DNA of 64,000 nucleotides. It comes from Meandrina meandrites (lineage: Eukaryota; Cnidaria; Anthozoa; Scleractinia; Meandrinidae). The notes below the pieces were generated by a model. It saw nothing but the letters and a program-made list of their open reading frames with translations. It made no database searches and was not told the origin of the DNA. Of this stretch, positions 21,330 to 32,197 are shown piece by piece. How positions within the stretch are numbered: position 1 is the stretch's first letter; each line of letters opens with the position of its first letter. The stretch is taken from the NCBI GenBank assembly GCA_963693305.1, contig OY855910.1, positions 24,713,359 to 24,777,358 on the forward strand, read 5' to 3'. The translations under genes were made by a program, and so were the position numbers.

Positions 21330-22979
21330 ACTAACAATTTAAATCTAAGGGAAATATCAAATCAACTACACCATCCGCACGTATCTCGCAATTGTACCAC
21401 AGCAATAAAGGAATCCAATCATGACATTTATTTCAAAGTTGCCTGAATGGATTCATGAACGTAAAGAGGGCTCACCATGCCCGTTTTGAAAAGCGGCAAT
21501 GGCCTGCTGCCTTTGGTCTTAAGAGAACTGAGTTTACTTTTCCATTCTGCTTAGTGGAGCATCTCTGTCAGTTGCAGCAGAAACATTGCTTTAGAAGTTT
21601 AAGGGATTATTTTCACAAAAGCGGCTTTTTTGCGCAGTAGGTGCGCGCAGTGCTGAACAAGGGAATGTGTCATATTTGAATGTTGTTTTCAACGTTATTG
21701 TTATGCAAATATAACAATTAAGCCCGGAAAGGAATACTCTACGATATTTCTATATTGACCGTTGGCGAGAAGGAAAAATTGATACTGAAAACGTGCAGGA
21801 AAATCCATTAACACAATTCGTAAACAGTGCGCAATATCAGCTAAGCGCAACAACAAACGATAGCAAAAATGTTCATAGCAAGCTAAAAGATAACAAGCAC
21901 GTTTAAAATGTTTCTTACCTTATATCTGTTTTGAAGCGAGAGCAGTGCAACAAACAAATATCACACGCTAGCTCCCAGTTCCTTCTTCCCTATTTGGACA
22001 ATTGCCATCATCTTATGTGCCACTACTTTATTTATCAGGAAGCAGACAATTAATTTTCATAACGCAATTTGTTTTGACGAAACGAGCATGCGAAAGACTT
22101 AATTTTATGTTTGGTCTTGGAAGCAGTGTCATTACCACCAAGCTCCAGTCCTAATTTTACATAAAGTAGGAGTTTATGAATTGCATTGGGACAATGGAAG
22201 GCAAGTTTTTTCTCACTTTTCTGTGGCGGATTTTCTTTCCCCAAGGACAAAAAGGTCAATGTTTCTCTGGTAGAAATAGTTAACAACATTGTATTCAGAA
22301 TTTTTAAAATTTAATTGACTTAGCAGGTCGTCTTAACAAAATTATTTCATCGATTCACTTGAACGGAACGAATTCATTTAGGAGTATGATACCATATATG
22401 TTTGCCAACGTCTAGGCAAAAATTGCAGCCAAAACGTAATCAAACAGTTTCTGCATTTTTCTGTTGCATTAATGCTCCACCTAATGGCAAAAAGCCACTA
22501 TCGCTACAAAATAGCTTACTCGGCGTGGTATTTAGAAAACATTCCCTTTTACTAATGTCATATTAGACTAGGAATTCGGGCGTAAAACGAGCGTGTCAAC
22601 AAGTTGCAAAGACAACCTCTTTTTCCATGAGTGGTGTTGCACTGTGCAATAACATACGATGATTCCAAATTTTTGCCCCGTAAATAAGTTTTCTCAGTTT
22701 TATCCCTGTTTTACGTTCACCTTATTAGTTTGATGCTAGTAATAATTCATTTATACCCTTAAGAGGCGTTGAAATTATTAACTGAAACACAATTCCTCGT
22801 TTGGCGAGTAAAAGGAGGAAAGCATCGCTAACAACTTCCCGGTTTATATCTGTTGCTTTGCTACCATGACGTGTTTTTTTCAATACTGTACATTCATTAT
22901 TAAACGTATTTACGCACTTTTTCAATGCCTAGTGAATTAAGATGTCGTATTTACCTACTTAAGATTTCGCTGGCGTCAC
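21330..22979. other. no gene seen
   Basis: No supported coding sequence, RNA or defined repeat. Confidence 0.35.
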
Positions 22980-23390
22980 GTTGTTTTTTAACCCTGACCC
23001 TATTAAAGGATGGAGAAAACGAAAATTGATACCCTTTTGAAGGCCCTAACCCGAAACGTAACACCCTATTCAAGGGGAGGAGAAGCATTGCGTGATGACC
23101 CATAAACTGCTAACCGCGCACGGCAAAACACAAATCTTTATAAATTCGGTTTACTACTACTTGAACGGATAGTTAAGTTTTAACAGACAATTTTTTCGTT
23201 TAGCTGGGCGTTTATTTTAGCTGATAGAATTTAGGCACCCTATCTAAGGGTCACACCGGAAACACAATACCAAAAGGAACAAAAATGATATCCTATTTAA
23301 GGACCGAGAACCTTAAAAACAATACCCTATCTCGCGGCACATACCTATATAGCCCATATAAGGGAGTATCCCCAGGGGGTAGTTCAAACA
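22980..23390. repeat. degenerate ACCCTATT(C/T)AAGG repeats
   Basis: Motifs ACCCTATTAAAGG, ACACCCTATTCAAGG, CACCCTATCTAAGG, TATCCTATTTAAGG and TACCCTATCTCGC recur irregularly at 20-190 bp spacing. It looks like a decayed tandem or dispersed repeat. Confidence 0.45.
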
Positions 23391-24330
23391 GTATGACGCA
23401 TATCAGCTTCCTGTGTAAGGTTTAATGCTTATTGGTAATCGACTGGACTTTTAAAAGCTTCCATGACACATTAAACATATCACATATCTTTATCGTCGGC
23501 CATTTTTAAGTGCAGAACGCGGATATGGTCAATGTCTGAGTTATTCCTAAGCTCGGCATCCTCGGAGACCCAAATAAAAATTTCAGAAAATTGAGACCTA
23601 GAAGCTTACATCACTCACTCATTTCATTTCTTTTTTATACATTTTTTTTATTTTCGGATATTTCGGCCAACTGGAATATTCCCGTGTTGCAAAGAAATGC
23701 ACGCATTGCGGGCCAGACGAGTATGCCTAACCGCCCCCAATGCATTGCACAGGTAAACAAGACACAATTTATATTTACGATACCTCTGATCGGTCCAAAC
23801 AAAAATGACCGGGGGATGTCGAGATATCTTTCTTTCTGACATCCGAAATGACTTCTGACTTTTTCCGGCTATCTTATGTTGTTTCACTAAAATAAAATAC
23901 GGCCGATACAATAACCACCGTGTAAGAACACACGAAAGTGACTCTGAAGTTACTGTTCGCCGATTGGGCAAAATAATACCAAGGATTTTTTTGCTCAGTC
24001 AGGAGCCAGCATTCATAGAGTCGCTTGGAAATAGTCTGGAGAGATTCGTTTCCCAGGGGCTCTTAAACTTTTATAGAAAACTTTCGCTGCTACGATTTCC
24101 GCCCGGTTTACTTCGTTTTGCCCCAACTAACTGCCCCTGGGTCTCCAAGCTCGGCAGAACGCTAGTTTTTCTCGCCAATTGTGCCTTTTCTTTAACTGCT
24201 TTCCATTTTAATCAAGTAAGTAGTTTCTCGTTACATTTCAAATGATAGTTTTGGATTCTTTTTGGTAAAAAATGTATGTTTTGGCATTTTGTCACTGTCA
24301 TGATATAAATAATCGTTTTTGTACTTGCAG
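23391..24330. other. 5' flank or first intron of copy 2; first exon not found
   Basis: An exon carrying the initiator ATG and ending in phase 1 should precede 24331. The one strong donor nearby (GTAAGT at 24216) does not fit, because its phase-1 frame has a stop. CCCAGGGGC and GCCCCTGGG words near 24052 and 24133 form a weak inverted pair. Confidence 0.4.
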
Positions 24331-24363
24331 TTGCTTTTCTGGTCCTCCATGTGTCATCTAATC
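24331..24363 (+). CDS. copy 2, 33-nt signal-peptide microexon
   Basis: Acceptor GTACTTGCAG (24321-24330) and donor GTAAGT (24364). Read in phase 1 it gives AFLVLHVSSN, the hydrophobic core and cleavage region of a signal peptide. It joins in frame to CUB I at 29464. The same microexon of equal length and phase is in copy 3 (60573-60605, AFLVGYVTSN). Conservation of splice sites, length and phase in two copies is the main support. The upstream ATG exon was not located. Confidence 0.72.
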
Positions 24364-25009
24364 GTAAGTACTGTTTTTACCATGTACCAAGTAATAATGA
24401 ATGCCAATGTTAAAACATTGGCTTATGTTTTTTATTTCATTTGAAGGACATACATATGCCAAATCAAAGCCCTGCTCGCTTATAAATTTAGATGTCAGAT
24501 CTCGACAACATCTCGGCAAATATAAACAAAAAATACGTCAAAGACCACCCTCAATTTTTGTTGTAGTAGCAGTAAATTGCCTTATTTGCATGACCACAAC
24601 ATTTTACAGTATTACAAAAGCATTATTTAAACTAAAAGTAACAAAACGACCCTATTTTATCATATTACAAATTAAGTTACATCACTTTCACTTGATAATA
24701 ACAATGCATCACGTATATTCATACATGAAGAAATAAACCTTATCACCAGCCTATTTACATGATATTCATTAGGGTTCATAAGAAGTTTGATGCTTTCTGA
24801 GATCGATTTCCTTTCAAAGTCAGGCATTATTTCATTGATTCGATTTAAGAATGTCCGCCTTTGTAAAGCGTACTTGCTACAATGTAATAAGAAATGTTTT
24901 TTATTTTCTACTTGATTTGACTTGCACTATGGACATAATCTGTTGTAGATAATGCTGAAAGATTAAAACCACAAAACAGCGTAAACGTATCAAGTCATCA
25001 TCAAACTAA
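24364..25009. other. intron of copy 2, no exon seen
   Basis: AT-rich; no supported exon. LINE similarity starts at about 25010. Confidence 0.4.
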
Positions 25010-25778
25010 GACTGGTTTGATTGGGAATGTATAATAAAAAGACATGACTTGAGGAAATTGGCAAACCAAAAACACAGAGACCCCCTGAACCCATCCATCA
25101 TTCATTACGTAAAAATTACCACATCATTCTGATGCAATACAACAGTTTACTTAAATCTAACAAGAACGACTATTGCAGTAGCAAGCTACAAAGCTTGTAG
25201 GAAGCTCTTAAAAATTCAGATGCGCCAAATTTTTGGGAAATACCTAAAATCAATAGATGACACTGTTAAAGTAGAGGATACTCCTTTAGTGTCGGAAGAA
25301 AATTGGCTGCTACATTATGAATCTCTTCACTCTTATGATCTGCTTAATCCCACTCATGCCAGCAGAAATCTGTAGTGAACTTAAAGAAGAAAAGGATAGA
25401 AGAAAACAATTTCGTCCGTTAGATTACTTGATTACCGAAAATGAAATACGAAAAGCTGCCAAAAAGTTGAAGAACAACAAATCATAACACCAATTTATAA
25501 ATCGGGTGGACGAAGCGATCCGTCAAATTACCGTGCTATCTGCGTTTTAGGTTATCTGGGAAAAACGTTTTGTTCTATTTTAAATCAAAGGCTTCTCTCT
25601 ACCTACGATTCAGTCTGGCACAGTGGGCGTTGAAATAAGCTATTGAAAATTAATTTAGGAGGCTCATTTTACAATTTAATTAAAAGCCTTTATTCCAGGT
25701 CTTGTTCTTCAATAAAAATTCATCAGTATCAAACACGACCTTTCAATATGCGAGAGGTGTACCACGAGGTCAAGTAGT
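25010..25778 (+). pseudogene. LINE reverse transcriptase, 5' portion
   Basis: Broken plus-strand frames encode, in order, a linker region (KYLKSIDDTVKV, EENWLLHYESLHS), the RT segment ITPIYKSGGRSDPSNYRAIC with GYLGKTF and ILNQRLL, and FQYARGVPRGQ just before 25778. This is the fingers and QG-motif region of a CR1/L2/Jockey-type non-LTR RT. Stops and deletions (for example around 25485 and 25635) make it a pseudogene. It is cut at the QG motif by the 25782-28637 element and resumes at about 28641. Confidence 0.85.
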
Positions 25779-25829
25779 CATGTGCGCCCACTTAGAGCCA
25801 TTTTGACAGGTACTCGTCAAATGACATCA

Positions 25830-26390
25830 TCAATCAAAATCATTGACAGGTACTCTTCTGCTTAGTGGTAATAGAGCATTGAAAGCGGTATTCGCGGCAT
25901 ACTCTTGTGTTTTACCCATATGGAGGAACCGTTTGACTTCTTTCATATTCATGTGGGATTCTTCAAGATCTTTCTCCACTTTTTCACATATCGGATCCCA
26001 TGGATCATAGTCTGGTTCTTCGTCGCCCACTTCTCCTTCCTCTTCGGAGCTGCTGCTATCCTCCTGTTCCTTTTCAGGCTCCTCCTCTACATTTCTTTCA
26101 TTGCTTACACCTTTCTCTCAGGAGTTAAAGATATCTGGGGAGTGATCATCCATGGTCTTTCTTCTTCTTTTCCTTAACCTTCAACCCCGGCAGCCTATTT
26201 GAAATTAGCCGAGCCGATTAAAACGTTTATATAGATCAAAGTTTTCGATACCAGCGTGGGAATCCTTTGTGAGTCAATAGGTGACTAAACACGCGTTTCC
26301 TGTCATCACTGGTGGGGTGTAAATCCAAGACCATGTACCCGAACGGTCGTCGCGTCACTTTCTGATACACTTTTCTCGTGCCTGTGGTGG
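25830..26390 (-). pseudogene. inverted internal copy of the ATPase C-terminus and the downstream acidic gene
   Basis: Minus-strand reading gives RRPFGYMVLDLHPTSDDRK (26300s) followed by the acidic segment GDEEPDYDPWDPI and NMKEVKRFLHMGKTQEYA. These also occur on the plus strand at 27360-27500 and 27600-27790. The match is at DNA level over about 500 bp, so part of the element was duplicated head to head. The first segment is more intact here than in the plus copy. Confidence 0.8.
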
Positions 26391-26394
26391 TTGA

Positions 26395-26475
26395 GGACAA
26401 CCTCCTCTTCCTCCTCCTCCTCCCCCACCACCTCCTCCTCCTCCTCCTCCTCCTCCTCCTCCTCCTCCTCCTCCA
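26395..26475. repeat. (CCT)n microsatellite
   Basis: Nearly pure CTC/CCT triplets at the centre of the head-to-head duplicated element. Confidence 0.9.
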
Positions 26476-26700
26476 CAACCACACGCACCACCCACCAAGA
26501 ACCACCAAGAACCCGTCAAAACCCACCAAGACCCACCACGAACCCACCAAGACCCACTTAGAACCACCAAGACCCACCATAAACCACCAAGACCTACCAA
26601 GAACCAGCAAGACCCACCAAGACTCATGAAGACCCACCAAGGACCACCAAGACTCCTCAAGGAACCACCAAGGACAACCAAGGACTACCAAAAACCGCCA
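26476..26700. repeat. ACCACCAAGA-type minisatellite
   Basis: About twenty copies of a 9-11-nt unit (ACCCACCAAG, AACCACCAAG) with drifting spacing. Long glycine/tryptophan-rich frames on the minus strand are by-products. Confidence 0.85.
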
Positions 26701-26890
26701 GCCAAGTATAAAAATAATGCTTCATCTGATTTGATTTGATTGGAGTCAATGCTAATATCATACCCTTTGGGGTCGTTGTTGTCAAAGACTATTTTTTCTT
26801 GCAGGCAGTAGAAGCCGAAGACGATTCAAGGATGTCCCAAAGTATACATTCCCTACTGAAACGTCAAATGGGAACCCAAAAGGAATAGAA

Positions 26891-27500
26891 ATGGGACAAG
26901 CATTTTGGTTCAAGATCCCCTCAAGTATTTTGGTCGTGGATCCCTCTGACTGCGGCAAGACTTGTTTGACTGAGTCTTTACTATTGCATCACTCGCAGAC
27001 GAGTTGTTCGAAAATCCACCCGAGACCATTAATTACTGTTACGGTGCGTGGCAAGATGGTTTCGTTGACATGCAAGGGGCTGGCGTGCAATTTCATAAAG
27101 GGCTTCCCGACACAGACCATGTCAAGTCGTGGTTTCCTTATAGAGGGATTTTAGTCCTAGACGATCTCATGGCAGAGGGAAGTGATGATAAAGAGCTACT
27201 GGATCTGTTCACCAAACATTCTCATCACCAGAACATCACAGTCTTGTACCTGTGCCAAGATATGTTCCCAGCAGGGAAATATGCCAAGAGTATTTCCAGG
27301 AACGCCCACTACACCATAGCCTTCAAGATTCCCCCATGATCATTTACTGCTTCAAGCCTTTCCCGTCTACTAGCAGAAAGTGACACAACGACCGTTCGGG
27401 TACATGGTCTTGGATTTACACCACGCCAGTGATGACAGGAAACGCGTGTTCAGTCCCCTATTGACGCACAAAGTACGCTGGGTGAAGGTTAAGGAGGAGA
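26891..27500 (+). pseudogene. A32-like packaging-type P-loop ATPase, decayed
   Basis: The N-terminal part has a Walker A region (SILVVDPSDCGKT) in which the first glycine of the P-loop is replaced by Asp. A one-base loss near 26990 shifts the frame. The next frame carries NYCYGAWQDG, the Walker B strand GILVLDDLM (27145-27172), a KHSHHQNITVLYLCQDMF sensor-like strand and SRNAHYTIAF. It then stops at 27339, while the C-terminus (RPFGYMVLDLH) continues in another frame near 27390. The family pumps DNA into capsids in virus-like elements; this copy cannot be functional. The nearest relatives are unplaced. Confidence 0.75.
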
Positions 27501-27512
27501 AGAAGAAAGACC

Positions 27513-28087
27513 ATGGATGATCACTCCCCACATATCTTTGACTCCGAACAGAGGAGAGAGCCTGAAGAGGAACAGGAGGATAGCAGCAGCCCCAAAGGGG
27601 AAGGAGAAGTGGGCGACGAAGAACCAGACTATGATCCATGGGATCTGATACGAGAAAAGTGGAGAAAGATCTTGAAGAATCCCACATGAATATGAAAGAA
27701 GTCAAACGGTTCCTCCATATGAGTAAAACACAAGAGTATGCCGCAAATACCGCTTTCAATGCTGTATTACCACTAAGCAGAAGAAGGCTTAGGAGGACTT
27801 ACTTACAGAGTGTGGAACCACAGCATCAAACGTGACCCACTACACCGTAAAGTCCTGAAAAGACTTGAATGCTTTATAGGCAAAGATGACATGGACTTTA
27901 AGGAAGCGGCTGAGTCAGCAGTGGACAAACGGAAATTCCTGGTAAACAGAGTCATCCCGACAAGCCTGATAATGACGACGAAGAAGAAGACAAAACAGAG
28001 GAACTTGAAGCCGCAGTGTGATACAATTTTAGAATGTCACCACATTCTGTTGGTTACCAGCAGATGGGCCCTGGGCCCAAGGGTCTG
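27513..28087 (+). pseudogene. acidic/helical gene downstream of the ATPase, decayed
   Basis: Begins MDDHSPHIFDSEQRREPEEE, continues through an acidic linker and DYDPWDLI, then shifts frame twice into NMKEVKRFLHMSKTQEYAAN and DPLHRKVLKRLECFIGKDDM. It starts 13 nt after the ATPase frame ends. I do not recognise a named family. Similar acidic then helical proteins accompany ATPases of this kind in cnidarian elements, from general knowledge. Its inverted partial copy is at 25830-26170. Confidence 0.55.
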
Positions 28088-28540
28088 AGAAAGTGCAAGT
28101 GGACGCGAGTACAGTTCCCAGCGATCATGTGATTGTCGACGTAATTATAATTCTGTAAATAAGTGAAATGAAATTAAAAATTCACTGTGAATTGATACAA
28201 AACTGTTTTTGCGTGATTCTTGAGCGTTCGTGACATTTTCTCATGAAATTGCTTGACCACGCGCCCGCTTCAGTGACGATATATATCTACATTATGTTAA
28301 TGTAGGGGGATACCAATCTTTTCTGCTAGGAGAATGAAACCTGTAAAAGACAGTCTGTCAGTGATCAAACAGAGTGAATTCAAAGAGGGTAGCGGTACTC
28401 CCTTTTTCTTTGCACTACGTGCCATCAGAGGGAAGATACCCCCATTCACCAGCAGAGGGGGATACCCCCCATACACCAGCAGAGGGAGGATACAGGCCGT
28501 TCTGAAAACCACTTTATGTGAGATCGCCCCCTGTTTAAAT

Positions 28541-28561
28541 ATTATTATTATTATTATTATT
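28541..28561. repeat. (ATT)n microsatellite
   Basis: Seven ATT triplets near the right end of the virus-like element. Confidence 0.9.
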
Positions 28562-28640
28562 ACCCGCTCTGAGGGCGGGCCTCTGATTGATGACGTCATT
28601 TGACGATTACCTGTTAAAATGGCTCTAGGTGGGCGAACAT

Positions 28641-29377
28641 CACTACTGTTGTATTTTAAGTTCATTACTTTTCAATCTTCATATTAAAGGTTACCGTTCT
28701 CATTTGAAAATATTCTGTCTGATCCTTTTGTTCTACCAAAAGGTACAAAATTAAACACTCTTCTATATGCTGACGATTTAATTATTTTATCACGTTCCAA
28801 AACAGGGCCTGCACTGTGTTAATGCACTAGCCTCATACTGCAACACGTTGATGTTGAAAATAAATCCCAAAAAACCGAGATAGCAGTTTTTCAAAAACGT
28901 GCAAAAAACTGTTCTGAAAAAACACTTTCTATAAAATCAAGCAATTGATGTCGTACAAGATTATACTTATTTAGAACAAAAATATCTTCTTCAGGAAATG
29001 TTAAAATCGCACTTGATCACCTAACAGAGAAAGGACTTCATGCCCTTCTCAGTCGGCGACGACACACAAATTTTAGTAAATTAAAACCGTTTCTTGCCTG
29101 TAAGATTTTTGATACAATGATATCTCTAATTTTGCTCTATAATAGTGAAAATTGGGGTGGTTATGTTAAATATGAGTTTAAGGCCTGGGATGGTTCACAA
29201 ATTGGAAAAACACATCTACAGTTTTGTAAGCGTTTTCTTGAAGTAAGAAATAAGGCTTGTAATGTTGCATGTAGAGCTGAACTTGGCCGACTTCCTCTAA
29301 TTATTGCCATTAATCAAAGTAACCTCAACTACTTGTTATTCCTCCAAAACAAGCAAGTGGATTGTTTTGTTAGATAA
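28641..29377 (+). pseudogene. LINE reverse transcriptase, 3' portion
   Basis: Resumes with FSFENILSDPFVLP, then the catalytic motif LNTLLYADDLIIL (YADD at 28750-28770), and thumb/C-terminal segments ending with the frame 29117-29377 (ISLILLYNSENWG, WDGSQIGKTHLQFCKRFLE). Several frameshifts lie between 28810 and 29000. It lies in the intron between the signal microexon and CUB I of copy 2 and ends about 85 bp before the CUB I acceptor. Confidence 0.85.
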
Positions 29378-29463
29378 TTTTTCACTTTAATCTTATGAAA
29401 ATATCCGAATATTTTAATTTTGGAAGTTTAAGTCCTGATTTATCAGGTTGATTTCCTTTCCAG

Positions 29464-29832
29464 CATGTGGAGATGCCCTTAATGGATCTAGTGGATTCTT
29501 AACCAGTGAAAATTTTCCTGGTAATTTCTTAAGCAACAAATATTGTGCCTGGAATATCACAGTTCCGCCTGGGCTCATCATCAAACTTACCTTCCTTAAC
29601 TTCACACTGGAACCAAATCAGGCAACCGACTGTAGAAATACTCTTGGTGGTGCTAAGGTGTTCATCTCAAACATTGCTTCAGATGATAAAGCTCAAGAAT
29701 TCAAGCTCTGTGGTCAAAAAATTCCTGCTCCAGTCTACTCTATCGGGAATTTCATCAAAGTGAGACTGGTTTCTGGAAACAATGTGTTCTCAGGATTCAA
29801 TGCATCTTATGAGGCGATCTTTACTGATGACT
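29464..29832 (+). CDS. copy 2, first CUB I exon (unit A)
   Basis: A 369-nt phase 1-1 exon. The acceptor is CCTTTCCAG (29463) and the donor GTAAGT at 29833. It encodes CUB I: CGDALNGSSGFLTSENFPGN, CAWNITVPPG, LEPNQATDC, FKLCGQKIP, and the closing GFNASYEAIF. The length is identical to CUB I of copy 3. There are four cysteines, so the usual two-disulfide CUB pattern is possible. With the microexon at 24331 it gives a secreted N-terminus. The intact frame suggests constraint. Confidence 0.9.
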
Positions 29833-30453
29833 GTAAGTAAATACACCTTATTCGATGGTTAAACATATAACACGCTCAGATATTTCGCGAGTTGCGTAGT
29901 ATTTTGCGAGCCCCGGTAGGGGTGAGGAAAAATACGAGCAATGAGCAAAATGTTCGTACGTATTATATGCAGCAACGGTAGACATTAAGAATCCTCACAG
30001 GTAAAACAGCTTGAAGCCAAAGGGAAGCGAAGCGAAGCAATGCCTTCAACTGCCAGTCCGATCCTGTTCCAATTCATGCTATAGTTTCTTAGATCAGAAA
30101 CTAACATTGAACTGACATAGATGTTTTGAGCATCCAAAATCCTTCTTCTCGAGGTAGGAATTTCAGCTCAGACGTCACTATGTTATTCTATTCAGTCTAT
30201 TCAAAATAGCGAAATTAAAAGCCTGCGAAAAAAAACTTTTCGCAACCATTACCCACATCTAATATCCCAGTTACATAATTCTTCAATCGGTTTTTAACGT
30301 CAGTTTACAACATAGTCTTTCTACCGAAGATCCATTTGAAAAATGAAAGATGTCCTTCAGCCGTACGCTGTCATGTACCATTGTATACCGCTGCTTTGTC
30401 GCATAGGAACATGTCAAATTGCTTTCATTTTCGTTTTGTTATATGGCTTTATT
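29833..30453. other. intron, no exon seen
   Basis: No supported exon; a GAAGCGAAGCGAAGC triplicate lies near 30025-30040. Confidence 0.4.
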
Positions 30454-30914
30454 GAGGGTCGTACAGGGGTATTCTCGTGACGCGTGATTAGCTGATTTTA
30501 TTTTCCGTGAAACGTGAATTTAACAAATTTATTCTTCGTGACCTGTGACCAGAAGGTTTTGCGTGACACGTGAAGAGCTTGAATTAATAACCGATATTCG
30601 TGATTTCACCACTTAATTGACTTCATTTTGCGTGATTTTGAGACACGAGACCTAAAATGTGATCTCCGTATAATTATCGTAACGTCAAGCACTCTTTGTA
30701 GAGTAAGAACAGAATGATAGAGTATGTTTCTTTCTTATTTTCGTAATTTCTTAATCAATTTTGATTTCTTCTATCACTATTTGTAGCGTAAGAACAGGAT
30801 AAAAGAGTACTTATTTTCGTGATTCGGGAAAATGAAATTTCAAAATCCGTGATCCGTGATTCGTTATTTTTTTCGTCCGTGAATCGTGCCAGAGACCCCC
30901 CCTGTACGACCCTC
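30454..30914. mobile_element. 461-bp MITE, GAGGGTCGTACAGGGG ends, 6-bp target duplication
   Basis: Ends GAGGGTCGTACAGGGG and CCCCTGTACGACCCTC are inverted copies, flanked by TTTATT at 30448-30453 and 30915-30920. Subterminal zones are filled with CGTGA(A/C)CGTGA-like repeats, about twelve CGTGA words in all. Confidence 0.88.
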
Positions 30915-30920
30915 TTTATT

Positions 30921-31809
30921 CAGAGTGAGTGTCACTGGAAACTATCAGTTGTGCCAATTCTGAGATTAACTGTTTGTTAATGCAAGTCAGTATTTTGAAA
31001 ATTTTCGCGAAAAGTTAACCTTTTGACGTATTTTTTGGCCGAATCGAAAAAAATTTTGTCCCGCGAAATATGCCCGTTCCATTTTCGCGAAATTAAGTTC
31101 CCGGGAAAATAAGCAAGAATAAGGTAGATGCTAGTTAGCTTATATTTTCCATGATCTTTTTTCTTTCTGGTCCGGCCCGATCCGATCACTATTAATTTTT
31201 GACAAGGAACACATTCCAGACATTTAAAGGCGTACAATTCATAGCTTTTTCGACATTTACACCCAATTTACAGTGCCAGCTAAATTCATTAGATGCGAAT
31301 ACAAGTTAAAACACGCCTTTTAGCATGTTGATATAACAACGAAAAAAATGAAAAATACTTTGAGGAAAATGCTCCCCCGTCTCTGCTCCCCCCCTACCCC
31401 CCTCATGGGGTAGAGTTACGGCGAGCAGAGTCTCTGCAGAGTCCCACCCTCACCGGTCCACCCGCACGAGGGAGCTCCGACACCCTGATTCTGCTAATAA
31501 CTTTATATAAGAGTTGTTCAACTCTTTCCCTCCCGTAGCCTCGTTTTGGTGCTAAGCTTGTTTTCGTCCTATTATGTCATAAAATTACTGTTTTGGTTTA
31601 TAATTCTTACAGACGCATTGAATTCGAGGATTTCTGGATATATTTTAGCTCGATGTCCGTTACATCTTGGATTTCTTGAAAAGCTCGTTCTTAATAACAG
31701 CGGACGTGATTTTCCCAATTCAGAACGCGAAAATAAAACACGACTTTTTCTGGTTGATTTAGGCTACAGTAAGAAAACATCATAAGATTGATATGTTTCC
31801 TCTTTTCAG
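30921..31809. other. intron, no exon seen
   Basis: No supported exon. A C-rich patch (CCCCCCCTACCCCCCTC) lies near 31386-31402. Confidence 0.4.
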
Positions 31810-32197
31810 TGTGTCCTGGAAACATCACCCTTACTGAGTCATCAGGTGTTATTACCAGCCCTTTTTACCCCAGAATGTATCCAGATAACCAGAACTGCAG
31901 CTGGCAAATCACAGCACGCCAGGGATACCGTGTTAAGCTAGAAATTGCAATCACCCTCAATATCCAACAGTGCGGATCACAGCAGTACGAGTGCTCGTGC
32001 GATTATCTGCAAGTTCAAAATGGCTTCTTTGCTGATCCGAATGGAAATGAAAAAATATGTGGTTTCACTTGGTCAGACTAAAATATATTACTCAACTCTT
32101 GAGAGCTTGAAGGTACTGTTTGTCTCTGATGACAGCGGCTCCAAGCAGTATGATGGATTTAAAGCAACTTACACTCAACTGAATTACTCTCCGCCAA
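31810..32197 (+). pseudogene. copy 2, unit A CUB II exon with +1 frameshift
   Basis: Same boundaries and phase as the intact unit B CUB II (35075-35461) but 388 nt instead of 387. The acceptor is CTTTTCAG and the donor GTAAGT at 32198. Relative to unit B there is one extra base around 32062-32072, just after KICG, which brings TAA at 32079. Everything else aligns closely, so either the frameshift is recent or it is a sequencing or assembly error. Skipping the exon keeps the frame. Confidence 0.85.

Larger units (their letters stand above)
25782..28637. mobile_element. 2.86-kb virus-like DNA element with A32-like ATPase, ~55-bp terminal inverted repeats
   Basis: The left end (GTGCGCCCACTTAGAGCC, then TGACAGGTACTCGTCAAATG) and the right end (complement of GTTCGCCCACCTAGAGCC...) match over about 55 bp. 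CAT flanks both sides. It sits inside the QG-motif region of a LINE RT. Inside, from the left: a minus-strand copy of the ATPase C-terminus and of the downstream gene (25830-26390), a low-complexity block (26395-26700), and then plus-strand ATPase and downstream gene (26891-28087). Such gene content is seen in virus-like mobile elements related to Polintons/Mavericks, but no capsid, polymerase or integrase is seen, so exact placement is open. Confidence 0.75.

Noticed and set aside
24120..24216. Start exon for copy 2 ending at the GTAAGT donor at 24216
   Set aside because: The frame that would give phase 1 has a stop codon just before the donor.
26236..26691. Long minus-strand frame rich in Trp/Gly/Arg
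   Set aside because: Most of it translates the CCT and ACCACCAAG repeats; only its last ~45 codons match the ATPase C-terminus.
28447..28487. Two CACCAGCAGAGGG words resembling vertebrate CTCF sites
   Set aside because: They lie inside a mobile element, and CTCF is considered a bilaterian protein absent from cnidarians, so the match is taken as chance.
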